From Desulfovibrio sp. (lineage in GTDB: Bacteria > Desulfobacterota > Desulfovibrionia > Desulfovibrionales > Desulfovibrionaceae): a stretch of DNA of 7,920 nt. Positions 1 to 6,146 of this stretch are shown in pieces. The notes beneath the pieces were generated by a model, which did no database searches, was not told the origin of the DNA, and saw nothing but the letters and a program-made list of their open reading frames with translations. The stretch spans positions 1 through 7,920 of the forward strand of contig JAQVZK010000104.1 in NCBI GenBank assembly GCA_028708195.1, read 5' to 3'. A program made the translations under genes and the position numbers. Position 1 is the stretch's first letter, and each line of letters starts with the position of its first letter.

Positions 1-28
1 GCGGCGAGCGGCCCAAACTGCTCGCCGC
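1..28. repeat. GC-rich 11-bp hairpin at the window edge
   Basis: Bases 1-11 pair with 18-28: nine Watson-Crick pairs from GCGGCGAGC with GCTCGCCGC, then one G-T wobble and one G-C. This leaves a six-base CCCAAA loop. It could be a terminator stem for a leftward transcript whose T-run lies outside the window, or a chance palindrome inside a coding tail. On the right side the nearest T-run (TTTT at about 35-38) is eight bases away, so it is a poor rightward terminator. Confidence 0.5.
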
Positions 29-261
29 AGAATGTTTTACTGTCTTCAATGGTAAGAGCCCCAGAGGCTGCAAGGCTGTCACTATGGAATCGTCCACACT
101 GGCAAGCCGTGCAGAAGCTCTCGCTCCGGCACGGCTGCCACTGCCATGCTATTCAGACTATCCGGCCTCTGCCCCTCGTCGGTCAGCCTGCCCCGGCAGC
201 CCGTTACGGAGCATCGGCGTATGACGGCCGCACGGCCAACCATCACCCTCTGGTGCAAATC

Positions 262-298
262 CATAAAAGAAGGGGAGAGCCCCCACGGCCCTCCCCTT
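262..298 (-). terminator. Likely leftward intrinsic terminator
   Basis: AAGGGGAG (270-277) pairs with CTCCCCTT (291-298) across a 13-base loop. Read leftward, the stem is followed by TTCTTTTATGG, a usable T-rich tract. Read rightward the stem is followed by CACGTGAG, so it works poorly in that direction. It could end the transcript of the small leftward gene at 470-754, about 170 bases past its stop codon. It could also sit between that gene and a rightward gene ending near the left edge. Confidence 0.45.
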
Positions 299-417
299 CA
301 CGTGAGTGGAGAATTTGTTCATGGACTGCGAACCGGCCACGCACCCGTTCATGTCACGGAAAAGTGATGCTTTTCGTTTAACGTTGGCATTGCAGTTATA
401 CACTGCCTGCCCAGGTT

Positions 418-465
418 GCGTTTTTTCAGGTTCCGCGGCGCTTCGCCCCCAAGGGCAAAAAACGC
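418..465. repeat. Inverted repeat with nested stem just past a stop codon
   Basis: GCGTTTTTT (418-426) is the exact reverse complement of AAAAAACGC (457-465). The 30-base interior contains a second small stem, GGCG (437-440) with CGCC (444-447). The structure begins five bases after the stop codon of the leftward gene (470-754). It may be a transcript-end or RNA-stability structure, but the T and A runs sit in the outer arms rather than after a GC stem, so it is not a textbook terminator. Confidence 0.4.
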
Positions 466-469
466 CGGT

Positions 470-754
470 TTACTGTTGGGGCCCGTCAGCTTCTCTCTGC
501 ACCAGGGCCAAGGCCATAAGTGCAGGTGATAACCGGGGCCGCGATGCGGTATTTTGCAGCTGTTGCCGCACAAATCCCGCCATGTCCATTGCCATGCCTG
601 CGTCGGATATAGCCGAGCGGCTGGCCTTCTTATTGTCTTCCAGTACGGCAAGGTACCGTTGAATCAGGGCAAGATCATACTCCTCATGATAAGGAGCGGG
701 CCTGTCCTGCGGACCGTTTTCCGACAGGAATGCGTCAGCGATGCGTTGCGACAT
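470..754 (-). CDS. Small hypothetical protein (94 aa), unrecognised
   Basis: I do not recognise this family. The 94-residue product is probably cytosolic: no signal peptide and no membrane segment. It begins MSQRIADAFLSE, has an acidic and aromatic stretch (HEEYDLALIQRYLAVLED, about residues 23-40), then a methionine-rich segment (GMAMDMAGFVRQQL) and an Ala/Leu-rich helix near the C-terminus (PALMALALVQRE). It looks mainly alpha-helical. I chose the ATG at 754 over the ATG at 760. The strong Shine-Dalgarno AGGGAGGA (768-761) sits six bases before the former but directly abuts the latter. Codon choice resembles that of the neighbouring real genes. It is transcribed away from nfnA, so the two are divergent and share the spacer at 755-1035. 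Its role is unknown, and the evidence that it is a gene rests on the ribosome site and codon pattern. Confidence 0.65.
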   Translation of the reverse strand: MSQRIADAFLSENGPQDRPAPYHEEYDLALIQRYLAVLEDNKKASRSAISDAGMAMDMAGFVRQQLQNTASRPRLSPALMALALVQREADGPQQ

Positions 755-1035
755 GACCATTCCTCCCTGAATGGATCACTGCTTCCCTGCACCCGGAGGG
801 GCTGGCTCGCTTCCTTGCGATTGACTCATGTCTCCCCTTCCCCACTCATCATTAGCCTTATCGGAATGCCCAGCAAAAGTCTTTAGCATAAAGAACATAT
901 TTTCAGAAAAAATACACTTACCAATATAAAAACGCCCATACATAAAGAGTTATACAGTCAGCTTGTGTGGGTTACGCTTGCAAGGGTTCATGAACACAGA
1001 TACCATTCCCGCACCAAGCCAGAAGAGGAGAGCCT
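755..1035. other. Divergent intergenic region upstream of nfnA, AT-rich in its middle
   Basis: No gene is visible. The part next to the leftward gene is GC-rich. The segment at about 876-955 is markedly AT-rich and probably carries the nfnAB promoter. Candidate -10 hexamers are TATAAA (925-930) and TATACA (951-956), but neither has a convincing -35 partner at normal spacing, so I do not place the promoter precisely. Two palindromes at 977-995 lie between this AT-rich part and the nfnA ribosome site (GAGGAG, 1025-1030). Confidence 0.5.
964..998. promoter_or_regulatory. Candidate operator: two adjacent palindromes inside a wider inverted repeat
   Basis: CTTGCAAG (977-984) and GTTCATGAAC (986-995) are perfect palindromes one base apart. 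The flanks add a short inverted repeat, TGTGT (964-968) with ACACA (994-998). They lie 40-70 bases before the nfnA start, where a transcription factor could act on the nfnAB transcript. I cannot assign a regulator: the sequence does not match a full Rex or CRP/FNR consensus that I can recall. Chance palindromes of 8-10 bases are not rare, so this is a suggestion only. Confidence 0.3.
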
Positions 1036-1878
1036 ATGCCAACACCCATATTGCAGAAGGAAAGCCTGATCCCGGGCAAAACCAGCAAGCTGGTGCTCGA
1101 AGCGCCTGAAATCGCCCGGAAGGCAAAACCCGGGCATTTTGTCATGCTGCGCATGACTCCCACGGGGGAGCGCATCCCCCTAACCATTGCAGATACCGAT
1201 GCCGAAAACGGCACCATTACCATTGTGTATCTGGTCATGGGCAAAAGCACCGCCCTGCTTGAAGACCTCAATGTGGGCGACGCCATCCTTGACGTCTGCG
1301 GCCCTCTGGGCCACCCCACCCATATTGAAAAGAAAGGCACCGTCATCTGTGTGGGCGGCGGCACGGGCATTGCCGCCATGCACCACATCGCCAAGGGCCA
1401 CGCACGCGCGGGCAACAAGGTTGTGGGCGTTATCGGCGCACGCAGCAAAGACCTGCTGCTTTTTGAAAACGAGCTGAAATCCTTTGTAAACGAACTGCTT
1501 GTCTCTACCGATGACGGCAGCTACGGCCACAAAGGCCTTGTGACCGACCTTCTGCGCGACAGGCTTGAAAAAGACAAGACCGTCTTTGAAGTCGTGGCCG
1601 TCGGCCCCGTACCGATGATGGCAGCCGTAGCCGAAACCACACGGCCCTTCGGCGTCAAAACCACTGTCAGCCTCAACCCCATCATGGTTGACGGCATTGG
1701 CATGTGCGGCGCCTGCCGCGTCAGCGTTGGCGGCAAAACCAAGTTTGCCTGTGTGGACGGCCCCGAATTTGACGGACACGAAGTAGATTTTGCCGAACTG
1801 CGCCGTCGCCTGGCTGCCTATCGCGAACAGGAAAAAGTCTCCATTGACGACTATCAGAGGACTGCTCATGGAAACTAA
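1036..1878 (+). CDS. nfnA: NfnA: ferredoxin-NADP+ reductase small subunit (SudB-type flavoprotein)
   Basis: This is the small subunit (280 aa) of the NADH-dependent reduced ferredoxin:NADP+ oxidoreductase, a cytosolic flavin-based electron-bifurcating transhydrogenase also called sulfide dehydrogenase beta. The N-terminal FAD-binding barrel carries RIPLTI at 46-51. The pyridine-nucleotide (NADH in the family) domain starts at VGGGTG (106-111) and has the GPVPMM motif at 190-195. The C-terminal [2Fe-2S] segment shows Cys224, Cys227 and Cys239, with Asp219 in the IMVDGIGMCGAC motif. This matches the unusual Asp(Cys)3 ligation reported for Pyrococcus furiosus sulfide dehydrogenase. The ending DGHEVDFAELRRRL is typical of the family. 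The start ATG has GAGGAG five bases before the spacer ends (1025-1030). The gene overlaps nfnB by 11 bases, implying coupled translation and equal dosage. Length and motifs are complete, so I expect a working subunit. Confidence 0.93.
   Translation: MPTPILQKESLIPGKTSKLVLEAPEIARKAKPGHFVMLRMTPTGERIPLTIADTDAENGTITIVYLVMGKSTALLEDLNVGDAILDVCGPLGHPTHIEKKGTVICVGGGTGIAAMHHIAKGHARAGNKVVGVIGARSKDLLLFENELKSFVNELLVSTDDGSYGHKGLVTDLLRDRLEKDKTVFEVVAVGPVPMMAAVAETTRPFGVKTTVSLNPIMVDGIGMCGACRVSVGGKTKFACVDGPEFDGHEVDFAELRRRLAAYREQEKVSIDDYQRTAHGN
1856..1861 (+). promoter_or_regulatory. Ribosome binding site that fixes the nfnB start
   Basis: AGAGGA lies six bases before the ATG at 1868, inside the 3' end of nfnA. 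The frame is open further upstream, to an ATG at 1790. The added 26 residues would be encoded by nfnA sequence in another frame and are not family-like, so the start at 1868 is preferred. Confidence 0.7.
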
Positions 1879-3289
1879 GCCCACAAAAAAGAAGCCCATT
1901 GCGCCCAGGGTGGATATGCCCTGTCAGCCTGCCGAAGTGCGGCGCGAAAATTTTGCAGAAGTAGCCCTTGGCTACACCAGAGAAATGGCCATTGAAGAAG
2001 CAAAACGCTGCCTTCAGTGTAAAAAACCCCTCTGTGTCAGCGGCTGCCCGGTCGAAGTTCCCATCCGCGACTTTATCCGTGAAGTTGCCCTTGGCAATAT
2101 GGACGCCGCCTACCGCATCATCAAGAGCACCAACAGCCTGCCCGCCGTGTGCGGCCGTGTCTGCCCGCAGGAGCACCAGTGCGAAGGCAAATGCGTCCTC
2201 ACCGCCAAGGGGCAGCCTGTGGCCATCGGCCGCCTCGAACGCTTTGTGGCCGACACCTATATTGCCGTTTCGGCCTGTGAGCAGGTCACCGGCACCAACT
2301 CCTGCGCCCTGCCGCGCGGCGACCTCAAGGTGGCCTGTATCGGCTCCGGCCCCGCTTCTCTGACCTGCGCGGGCGTCTGCGCCGCAGCGGGCATCAAGGT
2401 AGACGTGTACGAAGCCCTGCACGAGCCCGGCGGCGTGCTTATTTACGGCATACCCGCCTTCCGTCTGCCCAAGGATGTTGTGGCTACAGAAATCAACGGC
2501 CTGCGTCTGGCAGGTGTGGATTTTCACCTCAACTCCGTTGGCGGCCGTACCATCGAGGTGGCAGAGCTGCTGCAAACCCACCACGCCATCTTTATTGGCG
2601 TGGGCGCTGGCCTGCCAATGTTTTTGGGCGTGCCCGGCGAAAACCTCGTGGGCGTCTTTTCTGCCAACGAATACCTCACCCGTGTGAACCTGGGCCGCGC
2701 CTATGATTTTCCCAAGCAGGACACCCCGGCCTTTCCCGGCAAAAACGTGACGGTCTTTGGCGCTGGCAACGTGGCTATGGACGCGGCCCGCACCGCCCTG
2801 CGCATGGGCGCAGAAAGCGTGCACATTGTCTACCGCCGTACCAGGGCAGAAATGCCTGCCCGCCTTGAAGAACTGGAACACGCCGAAGAAGAGGGCGTGC
2901 AGTTCGCCATGCTGTCGGCACCGTTGCGCTTTAACGGTGATGCCGAAATGCGCCTCACTTCTGTTACGCTGCAAAAGATGGAACTGGGCGAACCCGATGC
3001 CTCTGGCCGCCGCCGCCCCGTGCCCATTGAAGGCGAAATATTCGACCTGCCCACCGATCTGGCCGTGGTGGCCCTGGGCACACGCTCCAACCCCATCCTT
3101 CTCGACGCAACCCCCGATCTCAAGCAGAACAAGTGGGGCTATATCGAGGTGGATGAAAAAACGGGCGAAACGTCCATTCCCAACGTCTTTGCCGGGGGCG
3201 ACATCGTTACCGGCGCGGCCACCGTCATTCTGGCCATGGGTGCGGGACGCAAGGCCGGACAAGAAATTGTGAAGCGTCTGCTGAAATAG
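1868..3289 (+). CDS. nfnB: NfnB: large subunit of NADH-dependent ferredoxin:NADP+ oxidoreductase (GltD-like)
   Basis: This is the 473-residue large subunit, related to the glutamate synthase small chain (GltD). In the characterised complexes it carries the bifurcating FAD, two [4Fe-4S] clusters and the NADP(H) and ferredoxin sites. The N-terminal cluster domain shows Cys48, 51, 56 and 60 (RCLQC, then C-x3-CP) and a second set, Cys95, 99, 105 and 109 (AVCGRVCPQEHQCEGKC). The FAD-binding fold follows at IGSGPAS (158-164). The NADP-binding fold is at VFGAGNVAMDAAR (296-308), and the closing flavin motif FAGGD is at 441-445. No glutamine amidotransferase or large GOGAT gene is adjacent. The partner is nfnA, whose end overlaps this gene by 11 bases, so Nfn is a better call than glutamate synthase. 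The operon ends at the terminator at 3317-3357. All expected motifs are intact. Confidence 0.93.
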   Translation: METKPTKKKPIAPRVDMPCQPAEVRRENFAEVALGYTREMAIEEAKRCLQCKKPLCVSGCPVEVPIRDFIREVALGNMDAAYRIIKSTNSLPAVCGRVCPQEHQCEGKCVLTAKGQPVAIGRLERFVADTYIAVSACEQVTGTNSCALPRGDLKVACIGSGPASLTCAGVCAAAGIKVDVYEALHEPGGVLIYGIPAFRLPKDVVATEINGLRLAGVDFHLNSVGGRTIEVAELLQTHHAIFIGVGAGLPMFLGVPGENLVGVFSANEYLTRVNLGRAYDFPKQDTPAFPGKNVTVFGAGNVAMDAARTALRMGAESVHIVYRRTRAEMPARLEELEHAEEEGVQFAMLSAPLRFNGDAEMRLTSVTLQKMELGEPDASGRRRPVPIEGEIFDLPTDLAVVALGTRSNPILLDATPDLKQNKWGYIEVDEKTGETSIPNVFAGGDIVTGAATVILAMGAGRKAGQEIVKRLLK

Positions 3290-3316
3290 CACGCAGCCGC
3301 ATCACGGTGCTTTGGT

Positions 3317-3357
3317 AAGGGTGAGAAGTCTGCTGGGCAGACATCTCACCCTTTTTT
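3317..3357 (+). terminator. Strong intrinsic terminator of nfnAB
   Basis: AAGGGTGAGA (3317-3326) pairs with TCTCACCCTT (3344-3353). After a single A-A mismatch, GTCTGC (3328-3333) pairs with GCAGAC (3337-3342) around a TGG loop. A run of six T (3352-3357) follows. It starts 27 bases past the nfnB stop. Confidence 0.9.
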
Positions 3358-3478
3358 CATGCGCCTGCCAACCTCGCCCCGCTCGGCGCAACACGCTGGT
3401 GTCGCTGCGGCTGGCTGTGCAAATATAAGCCACCTTGCCCCCGTTCGGCCGCGCCACGGCCGCCCTGCCTGTCACATC

Positions 3479-3507
3479 TTGCCAGCCGGGCCTTTCAGGG
3501 TCATAAT
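3479..3507 (+). promoter_or_regulatory. Sigma-70-type promoter for the phosphatase gene
   Basis: TTGCCA (3479-3484) and CATAAT (3502-3507) are each one base off the consensus -35 and -10 hexamers and are separated by exactly 17 bases. Transcription would begin near 3514, giving a leader of about 80 bases before the ATG at 3593. The position between a strong terminator and a gene start supports it. Confidence 0.6.
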
Positions 3508-3561
3508 AGTTTTATACAGCAACCTTCCTCCCCATACGGGAGGCCGGGGCACCCCCAAGCG

Positions 3562-3589
3562 CTCAGGAAAGCCCACTCAGGAAAGCCCA
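3562..3589 (+). repeat. Perfect 14-bp tandem duplication containing the ribosome site
   Basis: CTCAGGAAAGCCCA occurs twice back to back (3562-3575 and 3576-3589), ending three bases before the ATG at 3593. Each copy contains AGGA, so the Shine-Dalgarno-like element is present twice. Only the second copy (AGGA at 3579-3582, ten bases before the ATG) is near usable spacing; the first lies 24 bases away. Confidence 0.85.
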
Positions 3590-3592
3590 CGC

Positions 3593-4420
3593 ATGATTCT
3601 CGCAGACCTGCATACCCACACCAAGTATTCCCACGGGGGCAACAGCCCCGCCCAAATGTACGCGGCAGCCCAGGCAAAAGGCCTTGAGCTTATTGGCTTT
3701 ACCGAGCATTCGCCGCGCCCTTTGGGGTTTAACTACACCAATGAGTACAGAGATAAACTCACGCGCCATTTGCCAGACTACGCCAGCGAGGTTCTTGCCC
3801 TCAAGGCCGCCAATGCGGGCGGCCCCTGCCGTGTGCTTTTTGGTATGGAAATGGACTGGCTTGAAGGGCAGCTGGACTTCACCCGCGCGTCCTGCACGGC
3901 CTATGATTTTGACTACCTTTTGGGCAGCGTGCACTTCATCGGGCAATGGGGCTTTGACGACGGCTCCGAACCCTGGAAAAACATGTCGCAAGAAGAGTGC
4001 GAGGTGCAGTACACCCGCTACTTTGAAATATGGGAGCGCATGTTGGCCTCCGGCCTTTTCAACATTGCGGCCCACCCTGACCTCGTCAAAATCTTTTCTG
4101 TTGAACAGTTTCACGTCTGGCTGGCCAAGCCGGAAAGCCAGGCGCTTGTGCGGCAAGGGCTCGCGGCCCTGCGGCAGGCGGGCATGAGTATGGAAATCTC
4201 CTCGGCGGGCCTGCGCAAAGCCTGCCGCGAAATCTACCCGGCACCTCCCATCATGGTCATGGCCGCAGAGATGGATCTGCCCATAAGTTTTGCTTCCGAC
4301 GCCCACGTTACCGACGATGTAGGCTACGGTTTTGCCCGCCTTGCCTCCTACGCCCGGGCGTTTGGTTTTACGGAGTATACCGTGTTTGACCGCGGGCAAC
4401 GTACTGTCTGCCCCATTTGA
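3593..4420 (+). CDS. hisK: Histidinol-phosphatase, PHP family (HisK/HisJ type)
   Basis: This 275-residue PHP-superfamily phosphoesterase most likely converts L-histidinol phosphate to L-histidinol, the penultimate step group of histidine synthesis, in the cytosol. The metal-binding residues of the PHP barrel are visible in order: His7 and His9 in DLHTHT, His39 in FTEHS, Glu86 in GMEMD, His114 in GSVHF, His161 in AHPD, and Asp236 and His238 in SDAH. The length is close to the roughly 270 residues usual for this subfamily, and EISSAGLRK and the early KYSHGG segment are typical. The start at 3593 was chosen because MILADLHTHT places the HxH motif at the N-terminus, as in relatives, and a ribosome site precedes it. 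The gene is alone, with its own promoter and no other his gene nearby, a common arrangement for this enzyme. A related PHP phosphoesterase with another substrate cannot be excluded. Confidence 0.85.
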   Translation: MILADLHTHTKYSHGGNSPAQMYAAAQAKGLELIGFTEHSPRPLGFNYTNEYRDKLTRHLPDYASEVLALKAANAGGPCRVLFGMEMDWLEGQLDFTRASCTAYDFDYLLGSVHFIGQWGFDDGSEPWKNMSQEECEVQYTRYFEIWERMLASGLFNIAAHPDLVKIFSVEQFHVWLAKPESQALVRQGLAALRQAGMSMEISSAGLRKACREIYPAPPIMVMAAEMDLPISFASDAHVTDDVGYGFARLASYARAFGFTEYTVFDRGQRTVCPI

Positions 4421-4661
4421 GGCCAACCATATAACATGACGCAGTCAGCCCCAGTGGCCAGAGCGGGGGAGCTGCCTGACATAAAGCCATAAGCCCATCT
4501 TCAACATTTTAGGTAGGCTGTCCAAGGCGCGGCAATGCAGCCGCCACAGGCTTGCAGGTAACAACGGGCAGCCAGCAGAGGGCAGACAAGGAACAGCGCC
4601 TCTTCTGCCACGCAGCCGGGCCTGTGCATCGTGTGTTGAAGTGCGGCAGCAGGAATGATCT
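4421..4661. other. Intergenic region before the ABC ATPase gene
   Basis: No gene is seen in these 241 bases. There is no clear terminator after the phosphatase: a GTCAG/CTGAC pairing around 4444-4482 lacks a T-run. I also could not place a convincing promoter, so read-through from the phosphatase into the ABC gene is possible. The ribosome site AGGAA (4651-4655) lies six bases before the ABC start. Confidence 0.5.
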
Positions 4662-6146
4662 ATGTTCGAACCGCTAGTGACCATCGAAAATTTGAGTCTT
4701 TTTCTGCCCGGTGATGCCAGCCAGCGGATGGTCTTGCACCACATCCACTGGCAGATCGAGCGTGGCTGCCACTGTACTCTGCTTGGGCCCAACGGCTCCG
4801 GCAAGTCTACCCTGTTGCGCCTGCTGCGTGGCGAACTTTGGCCCGCCAAAGGGCATATCTGGTGGCATACGGCAGAAGGGCGCGAGCCGTCGCCCCTTGC
4901 CGGGCGCGCCATGACGGCTCTTGTTTCCCCTGCCCAGCAAGAAAACTATCAGCGTCAGGCATGGGATCTCACGGGCCTTGACCTGCTGCTCACCGGCTTT
5001 GAAGACACCCCCCTGATCTATTCTGACGGCGGCAGCCAGGCGCTTGCCCGCCGCGAAGCAGCCTTGCGCATGGCCCAACGCCTTGAGGCAGAAGGCCTGC
5101 TGGACCGCAGCACGCCCACGCTTTCGCAAGGCCAGTTGCGCCTGCTTCTTCTGGGCAGGGCTCTCTTGCGGGCTCCTGCCCTGCTTTTGCTTGACGAATG
5201 CACCGACGGGCTGGACGCCCGCTACCGGGAAATTTTCTTTGACGTGCTTGAAGAATACGCCCCGCGCTGCACCATTGTCATGGCTGCCCACAGGCCCGGT
5301 CAGATACCCGATTGGTGCGCGGAACGCCGCTACGTCAATAAAGGACGCCTATACACGATCGCGCCTGAACTGGCCGACGAGGGGAGGCACTCCATGCCAG
5401 CGCTGCAAGAAACTGCCAGTGCCGTCTGCGAAACCGAAACCCTGCCTCCCCTGCTTGACCTTGAAAATGTGACGGTCTTCATCGACAGGCACAAGGTGCT
5501 GCGTGACATCACCTGGAGCGTGCATCAGGGCGAGCACTGGCGCATCACCGGGGCCAACGGTTCGGGCAAATCTACCCTGCTGCGCCTCCTGGCCGGAGAC
5601 GAATTCACGGCTGCAGGCGGCACCCTGGAGCGCTGGCTGCCGCATCAGGGGGGTGCTGTGGATACCCTGGCCGAGGTACGCAAGGGCATACGGCTGGTAT
5701 CCGACCTTTCGCAGGCGCTCTACGGCTACTCCCTCACAGCGCACGAGATGGTGTGCACCGGCTTTGACAACAGTATTGGCGTCTACCGCAAGTTCAGCCC
5801 GGCAGAAAAGGACGAAGCTCTTCGCCGCATGCAGGAAATGTTTTCCGAAGAAAGCGCTGAAGATGTGGAAGCCCTTGGCCGCCAATCCATCCGCCACCTG
5901 TCCACGGGACAACTGCGACGTCTTTTTCTGGCGCGCGCGCTGGTGGGCGACCCGGACATGCTGCTGCTGGACGAACCCTGCTCCGGACTGGACGCTCCCA
6001 GCCGCGCCCACTACCTCAACCTGCTGGACCATCTGGCCGTCAAGGGGCTGCATATGGTCTTTGTGTCCCACCACGGCGAGGACGCCCCCCTTTGCATCAA
6101 CCGCGAGGCTCAAATGGAAGACGGACGGCTGCGCGTGGTGGTTTAG
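4662..6146 (+). CDS. Tandem ABC ATPase, ModF/PhrA-like
   Basis: This 494-residue soluble protein has two ABC nucleotide-binding domains and no membrane segment. Domain 1 has Walker A GPNGSGKST (42-50), signature LSQGQ (154-158), Walker B LLLLDE (174-179), D-loop TDGLD (181-185) and switch His210. Domain 2 has Walker A GANGSGKST (297-305), signature LSTGQ (413-417), Walker B LLLDEP (434-439), D-loop SGLD (441-444) and His470. The layout and length match E. coli ModF (about 490 aa, once called the photorepair protein PhrA), whose exact role is unclear. In domain 1 the residue after Walker B is Cys180 instead of the common Pro. No permease, binding protein or molybdate genes are adjacent, so a transport role cannot be read from context. 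The start ATG is supported by AGGAA six bases upstream. Both sites look ATPase-competent. Confidence 0.85.
   Translation: MFEPLVTIENLSLFLPGDASQRMVLHHIHWQIERGCHCTLLGPNGSGKSTLLRLLRGELWPAKGHIWWHTAEGREPSPLAGRAMTALVSPAQQENYQRQAWDLTGLDLLLTGFEDTPLIYSDGGSQALARREAALRMAQRLEAEGLLDRSTPTLSQGQLRLLLLGRALLRAPALLLLDECTDGLDARYREIFFDVLEEYAPRCTIVMAAHRPGQIPDWCAERRYVNKGRLYTIAPELADEGRHSMPALQETASAVCETETLPPLLDLENVTVFIDRHKVLRDITWSVHQGEHWRITGANGSGKSTLLRLLAGDEFTAAGGTLERWLPHQGGAVDTLAEVRKGIRLVSDLSQALYGYSLTAHEMVCTGFDNSIGVYRKFSPAEKDEALRRMQEMFSEESAEDVEALGRQSIRHLSTGQLRRLFLARALVGDPDMLLLDEPCSGLDAPSRAHYLNLLDHLAVKGLHMVFVSHHGEDAPLCINREAQMEDGRLRVVV

Larger units (their letters stand above)
1..469. other. Gene-poor stretch with inverted repeats; no confident coding region
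   Basis: I see no gene here that I can defend. A rightward frame is open from base 3 to a TGA at 222-224 (about 73 residues, entering from the left edge). It could be the 3' end of a truncated gene, but its third codon positions are much less G/C-biased than in the nfn genes and I recognise no family motif. A longer rightward frame ending at 381 has an arginine/proline/histidine-rich product typical of spurious frames in GC-rich DNA. What is visible is structure: an 11-bp hairpin at 1-28, an 8-bp inverted repeat (105-112 with 129-136), the terminator-like hairpin at 270-298, and a 9-bp inverted repeat at 418-465. The likely reading is an intergenic region between a gene ending near the left edge and the leftward gene at 470-754. 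Confidence 0.5.
3290..3592 (+). other. Intergenic region between nfnB and the phosphatase gene
   Basis: This 303-base gap contains the nfnAB terminator (3317-3357), a GC-rich stretch of about 120 bases with nothing recognisable, a good sigma-70-type promoter (3479-3507), and a 14-base tandem duplication holding the next ribosome site (3562-3589). The rightward frame of the phosphatase is open back to an ATG at 3359. That extension begins inside the terminator tail and is Arg/Pro/His-rich, so it is not coding. Confidence 0.6.

Noticed and set aside
1790..1867. N-terminal extension of NfnB to an earlier ATG
   Set aside because: The extra 26 residues are nfnA coding sequence read in another frame. 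The ATG at 1868 has a good ribosome site and gives the family-like N-terminus.
2296..2340. Possibility that the nfnB product is a glutamate synthase small chain
   Set aside because: The domain order fits GltD, but the overlapping partner gene is the SudB/NfnA flavoprotein and no GOGAT large-subunit gene is adjacent.
1721..3292. A 523-codon open frame on the minus strand opposite nfnB, and a 239-codon one opposite nfnA
   Set aside because: Their products are low-complexity Gly/Ala/His/Gln-rich sequences with no family motif. They arise from G/C-biased third positions of the real plus-strand genes, whose cluster and nucleotide-binding motifs are complete.
3359..3592. 78-residue N-terminal extension of the histidinol-phosphatase
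   Set aside because: It begins in the terminator's tail, spans the promoter, is Arg/Pro/His-rich, and would push the HxH metal motif far from the N-terminus.
4435..4491. 17-codon rightward frame starting at the ATG at 4436
   Set aside because: It is very short, has no ribosome site and no recognisable product.
4445..5291. Minus-strand open frames (155 and 205 codons) opposite and before the ABC gene
   Set aside because: They are shadows of the ABC coding frame: no ribosome sites, no motifs, and they cross the ABC start region.
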